Shown here piece by piece: positions 20,862-30,477 of a stretch of DNA of 49,001 nt. How positions within the stretch are numbered: position 1 is the first letter of the stretch; each line of letters opens with the position of its first letter. Source of the stretch: Beroe ovata (taxonomy: Eukaryota; Ctenophora; Nuda; Beroida; Beroidae); the NCBI GenBank assembly GCA_946803715.1, contig CAMPET010000013.1, positions 166,055-215,055 of the forward strand, given 5' to 3'. The position numbers and the translations under genes are program-made. A model generated the notes under the pieces. The model had not been told where the DNA came from and searched no databases. It was given only the letters and a program-made list of their open reading frames with translations.

Positions 20862-22628
20862 CTACTCGGAGGGGATTTTGGGGTGAAGTATGACGGAGGT
20901 GTATTCAGGGTATGAAAGTAGCCGCATGGGTGCTCCGTAGAAACGCAGACCTCTGGAGACAAAGACATGGGTATCGGGAGCCGGGTTGTATAGTCCAGCA
21001 AAGAACGGGTTAGTGAGGTACGCAACAATGTGACAGGGGAAAAACTGACCACCGTGTGTGTGACCTGTGAGAAGGAGGAGTCAATACTCATTGTAGATGT
21101 TGGAGAATACTTGACTTTCAAATGTATAGACTATACCTACATATATCAGATGAGTTGGACTACATTTCGAGCAGTGATAATAGAATACATTCCATCATAA
21201 ATTGTTCAGAGCACTATTGATTTAGTTTTTAACACTGGTGACGGGTATCTACCACAATCACCGACTCACCCGAAAGTATAAGATCAACTTCAGGAACGAG
21301 CCGAAGTGTCTGCTGAGCAGCTTTAGGCTGGTGAGCTAACATTATGATAGGTGCATCTGTGGGACACCCAGACACCGCACCAACAGGATCAGTCATGTGA
21401 CCAACGTAACTGAGGGGTTCGATCAGTGAAAATTGATCATCGGAAATATGCGAAATCTAGAAAATTTTTGGGTTGAGAAATGAGATATCAAACACATCTG
21501 TATTCTAATTGTAACCAGTATGATACACTGGTAGATAGAAAACCACAACAACTGCAGACCATGCTGCAATCATACACTAAACATACAGTCCAGTGATAAT
21601 ACTCACTCCATTTTCTCGGCTTGCGGATCATCAACCCCCGCTATACAGACGGAAGCATTGGTACCGGGTGTCGTGATGACACTGTGAGAATTGTGGAGAG
21701 TGTGCATGCCCAGCGGTCCGTGGAGATAGTTCAACCAGTTATCAACATCGCTCGTATAGTACTCGTGATTACCTACGGTAATAGCATTTTCAGAGGAAAT
21801 GATGTCTGCACAGTGCACAGAGATTAAAGAATGATAGTACCATTTTACACTGTTCAATATAATGAAGTTCATGTTCTCACCAGTACAGTAGAATGTTCCA
21901 TATTTAGATTTGAGATTCTTGAGGTTCCACACGGCAGTTTTGAGGTTTTTAACTGAACTATCCACGAGGTCTCCACTGATAACCACCAGGTCCGGATTGA
22001 GAGAGTTCACCTCGTCCACAAGCCAGTCTATGTACGATTTGCCCGTAGTCGGTCCAATGTGAATATCCGATAACTGTACAATGTGGAGCTGATCAAACGA
22101 GGGGTGAAGTCCCGATATTGGCACATGAATCGTGCTGTGTTGCGGTGGTAGAACAGTGTTCAAATACGACCAGAGAGTCAGTACAACGGCGCAAATCGGC
22201 ACAATGTTCAACTTCATCTTCTGATATTGCACGGTTATGAGAACGGTGAATGGGACACAGAAAAACGTTCCAATATCCCCGAGCAGTGTCCCAAGTATCA
22301 TGAATAGGTGGAGTGAGAATCCGAGAAATGGTACGGTTGTGAGCACTGACGGATTTTCGTACACAAAGATATACTGAGCGAAGAAGGAGAAGTGTGTTAA
22401 GCCGATCACGCATAAAGTTAGCTTTTTCCATACAGGTGAAACGGAATATGTCTTGTAGAGGTACAAGCTGCCGTATGATAGCGCAGTCTGAAGAATAGTC
22501 ATAAGCTGAAGTCTCTTGAGTTTGTGTTTGTACCAGGGCTCATTGAAGTGTATGTGAAGCTGAATACAGATCAAAATAAGGATGATAAGTCCGGTCAGTT
22601 TTGCTATCAATCGGAATGCTACTGCCAT
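20862..22628 (-). CDS. TMPPE: Membrane metallophosphoesterase (TMPPE-like); one-base frame break at an intron
   Basis: Four exons, 21881-22628, 21607-21772, 21270-21456 and 20862-21064, encode about 434 residues. The N-terminal third has about five hydrophobic helices (LTGLIILILICIQLHIHF first). A calcineurin-like phosphoesterase domain follows with its metal motifs: QLSDIHIG (D-x-H), VVISGDLVD (GDxxD), GNHEYYTS (GNHE), IIMLAHQP (H) and SGHTHGGQFFP (GHTH). TMPPE and related proteins are membrane-bound metal-dependent phosphoesterases of poorly known substrate. The frames of exons 2 and 3 do not join with the visible sites (ATGGA|GTGAGT and TTTTCTAG|ATTTCG). Exon lengths sum to 1304, one short of a multiple of three, though each side alone is open and conserved. 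An undetected tiny exon, a sequence error or a real frameshift could explain it. Acceptor-like GCTTTCCTACTAG lies four bases before the ATG. Confidence 0.93.
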
Positions 22629-22911
22629 AGTCCTAGTAGGAAAGCAGTGTTATCGAATCTCGTACATTTATACATTTATGTTACGCAGAGCAAATGCCAG
22701 CTTTTGAATAGAATCCATCATGAAAATGATACGAGTGAAAAAGTAAACCTATTTCTCATACAGTACAGTAAAATGAAATGATAGACCGATTATAATCAAC
22801 ACATGATCATGGATTAACAGGCAGCTTGATTATCTGGAATGAATAACGTAAGGAAACTGCATGTGCAATGGTCAACCGTCAACGGTCATTCGTCACGTCA
22901 AATTATAAACA

Positions 22912-25730
22912 TCAATTATAATCGTTTTTATAATGTTCATATGATTCCAAGTCACGTCTCCTGTAATCTTTGTAGTCGCTGCTCGATCTGTTGTCTGACC
23001 TGCTCCTGCTTGAGCCCATGTGGTCCCTGGAATTTTCAGAGCGCTCTCCATCTCTCTGTACCGAGCTTTGTTCCCTATAATATATTTGTCGAGATGATTG
23101 TTGACGAATTGTCTCATTTTCTTTTGAACGACTTCGATGTCTTCGATCAGAACTTAAATATTTATCTCTGCTCTCATCTCTAGATTCTGCCCGACGAGAA
23201 TGCTCTCTTCTGCTCCTATGAGAACCTTCCGTTGATCTATGTGAACGAGACTTGCTCCTGTCATTGCTCCCTGCATGTGACCTTCTCCTCTCATTTTCTT
23301 TCAAATCCTCATCTCCGTCATATTCTGGAACAAGACTCACCCCGCTTACACTTTCAGGTTGTGAGGGTGAACGATCAGGTCTCGACCTTTTAGAATCTCT
23401 CCTATCATGTCGACTTTCTGGATGAGAACCAGACCTTTCTCGTCTTTGAGATCTTGAACGAGATCGAGATTTTTGTGATTCACTACTCTTGTCTTCACTC
23501 AAATGGCTATCCTCAGCTTTCTTACGAAGATATTCTTTCTCTTCTTCCTCTCTCTTTTTCCAGTAATCCTCCTCTTCCTTTTCCCATAACTGCCTTTTCA
23601 ATACCCTGAGCTCTTCTGCCCTTTCATATGCTTCCTGTTCTCGAGCTTCGGCTACTGCCATTTCTTTCTTCTTTTCGTCCCTCTGACGTTTTTTCAACTG
23701 GTTTTGCAATTTAAGTTTCAACCGCTCATGTGGTTTCAAACCCTTCACTTCTTCCGTTTTTAAAGAACCACCTGACTGAGATTGCGGAGTACTCGCTACT
23801 GATGATTTGTATGAAGATCTGGAAGAGTATTGGTCTGATCTGTCCTTAACGGAAGACCTGTTCGATTTATTCTTGTCATCAGATGACGATGTTCTATGCC
23901 TCTGATGGGACCCTCTTTTTTGGTGCTCTGAAGAACTAGACCGGCTCCTTGATCTTCTCTGCTTCCTTGACTCATCAGAAGATGATTTATCATTTGATGA
24001 TGACCTCCTACTAGCTATGGTTTTTGAAGTGTCTGACTCAAGATCAGCATCTGATACCTTGACATCAAAATTCTCAGTAGACGAGGCCAACAACTGCTTT
24101 CGTGTAGCAGCTAAAACAGATAGACCTGAAGCTGCAGCCTTGGGTTTAAGGAAGTTCGGGAGTTCCGTTTTTGGTTCTTGCCTGCTTGTTTTAACATTTT
24201 TGTACGTATTTGACCTGGATGATGAGATTTCAATGTTTTGAAAAGTTTTTTCCTCATCAGAAGAACTTTCAGATTTTTCCTCATTCTGTGATACTCGTTT
24301 ACTTTGATGCGATCTATGTGGATCATCGACCCTCATGTAAGATGGAATATCTTTGGTCTTTCTTCTTTCTTCCTTTTCTCTTCTTCTTTCTGTTTTACTG
24401 AGCTTAGCTGCCCTTTCAGCCCTACTTTGCTCCTCCTTGATTTCGTACTCCCTTGTTTCAGCTTCTATTCTATCCTCAATATGTAATCTCGTGAAGTCAG
24501 GTGTTGAATATTTTTCTGCTGCAATAAGATTGAGCTTGGACTTTTGATCCTCATCTAAATCTCGAACATCAAAGGTTATGTCCAAGTCTGCTTCCTGAAA
24601 GAGAATATTTCAGTACACATTGGCAATGAATGGTTACCAAAAGGCATATAACTTACCATGTTTTCATGAATAGATTACATTTCAACCAAAAAACTGTCGA
24701 CATAAGTTATTAAATGTCCTCAAAAGTACGAAGAACGACTCAAATTATTTCCTTAAAGAACTGCAGCACTCTTACTGAAATGAACCAGGTGACTCACACA
24801 GTACAGCTAAAAGAGGTACTTTGTGCAAGTGAAATTGGGTTGGCCAATAAACTAGTATAGTCTATAGTGTTGAGCTATATTTGTGTTGACCCATGTACTT
24901 CTATCATTGCATGAGGATACATACAGTAACTGAATAGTCCTCGTTCTCTTCATCACTTCCATCATCATCACTCATGTGAAGGCCAGCTGATTCATAGTTA
25001 AAGCCTATCTTTGATCCCCCTGCTGCAGCACTCTTAGAACCTTTCTTAGGTGTCACTATCTTCTCATCTTCAGCAATTTGCTCGAGACACTCTTCTTCAC
25101 CAAGTGAGACCTGACAACAGTATTTCATCAAAATGATATCCAGCAAAGTGAACTTCTATTTAAAAAGTATTACCTAATAATGGAACCACTAACACCAAAG
25201 ATAGTTGGAAATGTATATTAGGATTTAGGAATGTGATATACTGCAGATATTATTGTTTCATTGATTGAGAACTATAAAACTATGCTTCCTGTCTCTTGAG
25301 ATGTTTTCGTCAATTGTCAACTTGCTTGACAAACATACAGACAGACGGACAATCCCACCAAATCATTTGTTGCTAGGGTTCTCCATCTTTCATATTGGCA
25401 TTTCTGGTCAACCACAGCAGTCTCAGAAGGCTCAGTAGATATTGAAAGGCTTCCTGGTTCAGTAATGACATCCAAGTTAGCTCTTACATCAAACCGGTCT
25501 ATCAAATTTGTTTTATCGCCCTGCCAGGGCATAAGATCTGAAGCAGCAGCTTCAATTTCAGCTGCCTCTTCTTCAACATAAATTTTGCACTGATTGCCTT
25601 GGACCCTGAGGAACTGTGTAGGGTCTGCCTTTATTTGATGATAATATAATCTTCGCCTTTCAGAGCGCTTCCTGTAGTCAACCATCATGCCCCTGATTCT
25701 CTTTTCTTGCCTTCTGGCCTCATGCCACAT
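22912..25730 (-). CDS. CLASRP: CLASRP/SWAP2, CLK-associating SR-rich protein
   Basis: Three exons, 25359-25730, 24925-25110 and 22912-24594, make 747 codons (746 residues; human 674). CLASRP is a nuclear SR-like protein of the suppressor-of-white-apricot group that binds CLK kinases and affects alternative splicing. The N-terminus MWHEARRQEKRIRGMMVDYR is the family hallmark, followed by MPWQGDKTNLIDRFDVRANL and CQYERWRTLATNDL. A linker of acidic runs (SDDDGSDEENED) leads to a Lys/Glu/Arg helix (about residues 220-260). The last exon is dominated by RS/SR and charged repeats, ending QIYYREQ...SYEHYKNDYN. The internal KGLKPHERLKLKLQNQLKK block aligns with the human LTPQEKLKLRMQKAL motif. The exon 1 donor TTTG|GTGGGA was chosen because it aligns NDLVSLGEEECL with family NDFAGISEEQCL. 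It is the most upstream gene of the co-oriented run. Confidence 0.95.
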
Positions 25731-26225
25731 CCTATGCCAAAACCTTGTTAATTAATCAATTAATAAATCTCACAGCAAGCTCCTTTTTGAGAGCACAACG
25801 AACAATATCCTGTAAAAATTCTTTTCCCCTTTGTTTTTAAAAACATTACAACTTAAAAAATGTAGTCAAATATGATAAGTTAAAAACATTTTTTCTAACT
25901 GTTTTGAAAAACAGCGTATAACGAAAACAGTTAATGTGGTAAATGTGATAAGTGGAATAAGTTAAAAAAGTTAAATAAGTAAAAAACAATAACGTGCTGT
26001 AAAGACAGCAATAAAAAAACCTTCCAAAAAAACTTCCCAAAACCTTTTTAGTAACTAATATCATCGATTAGGCATACAATCATAAAATGAATTAGGGACC
26101 GTTCACATATAACGTAATCAAAATTGCGGCATTTTTTACCCCCCTCCCCCATCCGTAATCATCCGTAATCATGGCTCAAACCCCCCTCTCGGAAGGGAAA
26201 TATTACGTAATCACGCCCCCCCCCC

Positions 26226-26717
26226 NNNNNNNNNNNNNNNNNNNNNNNNNNNNNNNNNNNNNNNNNNNNNNNNNNNNNNNNNNNNNNNNNNNNNNNNNNN
26301 NNNNNNNNNNNNNNNNNNNNNNNNNNNNNNNNNNNNNNNNNNNNNNNNNNNNNNNNNNNNNNNNNNNNNNNNNNNNNNNNNNNNNNNNNNNNNNNNNNNN
26401 NNNNNNNNNNNNNNNNNNNNNNNNNNNNNNNNNNNNNNNNNNNNNNNNNNNNNNNNNNNNNNNNNNNNNNNNNNNNNNNNNNNNNNNNNNNNNNNNNNNN
26501 NNNNNNNNNNNNNNNNNNNNNNNNNNNNNNNNNNNNNNNNNNNNNNNNNNNNNNNNNNNNNNNNNNNNNNNNNNNNNNNNNNNNNNNNNNNNNNNNNNNN
26601 NNNNNNNNNNNNNNNNNNNNNNNNNNNNNNNNNNNNNNNNNNNNNNNNNNNNNNNNNNNNNNNNNNNNNNNNNNNNNNNNNNNNNNNNNNNNNNNNNNNN
26701 NNNNNNNNNNNNNNNNN
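26226..26717. other. Assembly gap (492 Ns)
   Basis: All bases are undetermined. The gap is bounded by C-homopolymer runs (ten or more Cs on each side), which probably stopped sequencing or assembly. Apparent open frames through it are artefacts. Confidence 1.
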
Positions 26718-26973
26718 CGCCCCCCCCCCCCTTCTGACGGAAAGTCTGATAGGGACAAAGTTATATGATATCTATATAGAGCCTTCTCCGGTGGATAACA
26801 AGCTAGATGGGGGTTAAATGACTTTGGACTTGCTCTGCTGTCTGCTAGTGTTCAGATCCCTAGGTCGAGGGGCAACCTACAACATTTTGATCAAGGACTC
26901 CACAGAAATGCCTGTAGGGTGTTCACAGACTTGCTTACACTTGGCTGCTTTCTGCTTTGATTGCGTTGTATGC

Positions 26974-27270
26974 CGACAGTGAGTATACGCATAGTAGTGG
27001 GAGTAGTATACAATCAGTTGAAGGGAGCACAGTGAGTGCTGGCGATATACAGTGATATACGGCATACACTCAGTAGAAGCGATATACGCTCAGTAGAAGG
27101 AAGCACAGTGAGTGCTAGCGATATACAGTGAGTATACACTCAGTAGAAGGGAGCACAGTGAGTGTTAGCAATATACAGTGAGTATGCGCTCAGTAGAAGG
27201 GGCACAGTGAGTGCAAGCGATATACAGTGAGTATAAACTCAGTAGAAGGAAGCACAGTGAGTGCTAACCT
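26974..27270. repeat. ~50-bp minisatellite inside the inverted-repeat element
   Basis: About five to six diverged tandem copies of a ~50-bp unit built from GATATACAGTGAGTATAC, CTCAGTAGAAGG and AGCACAGTGAGTGCTAGC. Each unit contains the short imperfect inverted motif AGCACAGTGAGTGCT. The same unit reappears at 28203-28320, outside this element. Confidence 0.9.
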
Positions 27271-28097
27271 GTTACTAGGGTCTTATATTAAGCCACGTGG
27301 TTTTAACTTGTGTTTCAAACTGGTGTTTAATGAGCTCATTACACACTGCTGATAATTACACCCATGATATACCACGTGACCCGCCAGAGGTATACACACA
27401 TACTGTAAACTTAATCAGAGAAAATGATGCATGTCAAACTTTGAACTTGCAGTCTGACAGGCGTGGAGGGCCAAGAATTCTGAAAATGTCTTGATTACGT
27501 ATTCAAGGTCAAACCCCCCTCCGTAATCAAGCGTAATCATTTGGAAACCCCCTCCCCCCTCGGCTGATTAGGTAATATGTGAACGGTCCCTTACACAATG
27601 AGAGGTGAGTTAAGAACTTCTTGGCAGCACATGAAATGCACAAAAAAGAATATTATTACAGTTCATGATATGCTGTTTCAACACCACTCATTTTGAAAAC
27701 AATACAAACTGTTTCGTGTTGCAAAACAACTAAAAATGAAATAAGATAAAGTAAAGATATTGACATAGTAAGGTATCAAGAATTTTGGAATTTCTGATAA
27801 CACAGAGATGCAACAAGTAAACAGTCGTTGTTAGGTAGTTAAAGACGTTTCAGTGTGACATACACCATCTTCAGTTCTGTAAATATTTTATTGACCATCG
27901 AATAATCTATCAAAAAATTCAAGTTAAAAAATTATAATGAATAAGTATGAAACGACAAATATTGGAATTTGCTATGACAAAATACGGGCGTGTGTATGCA
28001 CATAATATACAAATACATTCTATATAGATTATTTGATCACCAATAAAATATTTACAGAACTGAAACGTTTTCAAGTCACTTACAACGACTGTTCATG

Positions 28098-28157
28098 TTT
28101 CATACAGTGTTTCATACAGTGTTTCATACAGTGTTTCATACAGTGTTTCATACAGTT
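28098..28157. repeat. 12-bp tandem repeat
   Basis: Five tandem copies of TTTCATACAGTG, the last with one change, lie just after one copy of the ACGACTGTTCATGTTT block. Confidence 0.95.
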
Positions 28158-28202
28158 CATGTTCCATACAGTGTAGTTATTAACGTATTTGTTTTACTTT
28201 GN

Positions 28203-28320
28203 GATATACGCTCAGTAGAAGGAAGCACAGTGAGTGCTAGGGATATACAGTGAGTATACGCTCAGTAGAAGGGGCACAGTGAGTGCTGGCGAAATACAGT
28301 GAGTATACGCTCAGTAGAAG
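28203..28320. repeat. Minisatellite, second locus
   Basis: Two and a half copies of the same ~50-bp unit as at 26974-27270 (GATATACGCTCAGTAGAAGG and so on), immediately after an undetermined base at 28202. A TTCAAACTTTGAAG-type tail follows. The mirrored phrase TCAAACTTTGAACTTGCAG occurs in the first element at about 27434. Confidence 0.88.
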
Positions 28321-28348
28321 ACTGCAAGTTCAAACTTTGAAGATGGTC

Positions 28349-28372
28349 ATAATAATAATAATAATAATAATA
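28349..28372. repeat. (AAT)n microsatellite
   Basis: About eight AAT trinucleotides. Confidence 0.95.
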
Positions 28373-28502
28373 TAAATATTATGGTCTTCACCATCATGGT
28401 GTATGTCGCACTGAAACGTTTTCAAATTCAAGTCACTTACAACGACTGTTCATGTTTCCCTTGTTGCATCAGTGCGTTATCAGAAGTTCCAAAATTCTTG
28501 AT

Positions 28503-30477
28503 TTCTCACGCGACTGCCACAAAACACCACACCTCACTACTCCAACTCTAAGTAGTTTGAGTAATTTACTAATTTAGGTCATGCACTCATGGGTATTGCG
28601 TGAGAACGGAACAATCAAGCATCTCACGCCTTGTCTGACGATGCAAGACCACTGACGCGCGCGCAAAACGAAATTCTCAACAGGGTCTACCTGCTACCGC
28701 ATATTTGATATTGTTTTGCGGCAAGACTCTTGCCGGCAAATATTGTCTGGCGATGGAATAGAAACCGCTGATAGAAGCCACAAAGCAGCTCGTGTCAGCT
28801 GTTTAGTGAGAATAAGTTCGCGCTGCGCGCGCGAAACGAATTTCTTGATAGGGCCTATCATATCATCGATCGACAACATAACAAGATGAAATAGAATAAG
28901 GTAAAAAAATTTGAATAAACACGGCAACCTAGTGAAAACTTTGGCTCTAGGGAATGCTTTAAATGAAGTGAAAAGAAGTTTGGAGAGAAATGAAGGTCGC
29001 AGTTATTTACCTATCAAGGTTAAATTTGTTAAATACCTTAAATGTTTAAAAGAACCCATTCGTTGCCAAGAAAAAGGGTATTAATATGAACTAGTTTCCC
29101 TTTCTTTCATGTTTCCCTTGTTTTAATGTCAGGCCAGCTGATAGCTACCAGAAACTTTGCTTAATTGGACACCTTTGGTAAAGGTGGATTTTTTGGATGG
29201 TTATGATGGTTAAGGTGGATTTTTTGGATAAGGTTAAGGTGATGGTTAAGGTGGATTTTAAATGGTTAAGGTGGATTTTAAATGGTTAAGGTGGATTTTT
29301 TGGATGGTTATGAATGTGACAATGTATATTCCCTAACTTCTTGTGACTTGTGATAGTTCAAAACCATAACAGTTATATTATTACTAGAAAACCCACCAAG
29401 TGGTCGTGATGCACTACCTATTGGAAATGACAAAAGGATGTTACTTCAGAACGACAGCTAAACATTACCTGTGATCAAAATCCAGAGTACTTATTTGAAC
29501 CAATGATTTTATGAAGGAGCACTTGTTCACAATTCGGCCATTTCTTCGAATAAGCACAGAAAATGGTGCTTGCTCAGTTGTCTGACTTTCGTTAATCGTT
29601 TCAATTAGCGTAGTGTATTGTTATTGAAAATAAAATCGTAGTTCATCTGAGTCGAGAAGAATTACTGCAGAGCAGAGGCAACAACTTTCAACTCAAAAGA
29701 AATTTAACTTTTGCTAGAATCAGAACCTACTTGCATTCATCCCATCATCAAAAACTAAAACGTGACCAAAGCATCATCGTCAGATATGAGCTCCCAGTTC
29801 ACTATTACAATAGTAGCACGTATCCATGGCAACACACACTTTAACTTCAAAATCAGCACATGCACTTAGTAATGGACATAAGGACAAACAAATAACCAAA
29901 TCATAATATCAATTAGGGGACCCGTTCAGCGTGCGTGCTTAATACCAAAAGGTGATCTGAGTGGAGATAGCTTTGACATCTGGGAAACTGGCCAGAATTA
30001 ACCGCTTACCAATACCCGGCTCAACTCTCAAAATACTCCACAAAACAAACGCAACAACTCAGAATTGATTGTCAACACACGTACTCATCTGCAGTAGTAA
30101 CCATCACAACGGTCACTTTCTCTCTTGCATGTGCATCTCGTTACGTAGATAGGTATAAACAGAATTTGTGAGATTACAATATAGATTATAATTAGCTTAG
30201 AAAAATAATCTTGGGATAAATACTTTCACAATTTCATACTTTGATAATTTGATATACACTTTTCCTATACACTTTTCAAGTTTCACAATTCAATCCAATT
30301 CAATTCTTGCTTTGATTTTGTTCCTGATTCAATCCTTACAAGAGAGCTCTTGGTATTGTTGTATATTACAGATGCTTGCCAAACCATAAAGTTATCTGAC
30401 ATAAGACATTTGTCTTTTTCTGTTTCACCCTTGACCCTATCATAAACTTATCTCTGATCTTTATCCATATTTAGTTT
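28503..30477. other. Gene-poor stretch upstream of Aladin
   Basis: No coding exon is recognised. 28645-28860 contains two diverged direct copies of a motif, GCGCGCGC then AAAACGAAATTCTCAACAGG then GTCTA. A third copy lies at about 45585-45625. A 28-35-bp tandem repeat sits at 29178-29311. Missing 5' exons of the Aladin gene could lie here but none could be read with confidence. Confidence 0.5.
29178..29311. repeat. GGTGGATTTT tandem repeat
   Basis: Six irregular copies of a unit TTAAGGTGGATTTTTTGGATGG or its shorter form TTAAGGTGGATTTTAAATGG. Unit lengths are 20-35 bp. Confidence 0.88.

Larger units (their letters stand above)
26095..27590. mobile_element. PIF/Harbinger-like inverted-repeat DNA element (partly unsequenced)
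   Basis: The left end GGGACCGTTCACATATAACG and the complement of the right end (GGGACCGTTCACATATTACC) are near-identical terminal inverted repeats. TTA directly flanks both sides (26092-26094 and 27591-27593), the TWA-type 3-bp target duplication of PIF/Harbinger transposons. Subterminal C-rich, TACGTAATC-rich sequence is also inverted between the ends, extending the arms to about 100 bp. About 500 bases are Ns. What remains carries no transposase, only a minisatellite, so it is probably non-autonomous, or its coding part is hidden in the gap. Confidence 0.72.
27775..28502. mobile_element. Second inverted-repeat element
   Basis: The outer left arm (from ATCAAGAATTTTGGAA at 27775) is repeated in reverse complement at the right end (TTCCAAAATTCTTGAT, ending 28502). 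Similarity runs inward about 100 bp through TTCTGATAAC, the GATGCAACAAG block, AACAGTCGTTGT and the CAGTGTGACATACACCAT block. A further perfect 24-bp inverted pair lies inside (27870-27893 and 28041-28064). No coding capacity is seen. The interior contains two tandem repeats (separate entries) and may be a mosaic of nested insertions. Confidence 0.7.

Noticed and set aside
26159-26758. Open frames of almost 200 codons
   Set aside because: They consist of undetermined bases in the assembly gap.
26974-27270. CRISPR-like array of ~50-bp repeats
   Set aside because: Units are contiguous without unique spacers, and the genome is animal, so it is a minisatellite.
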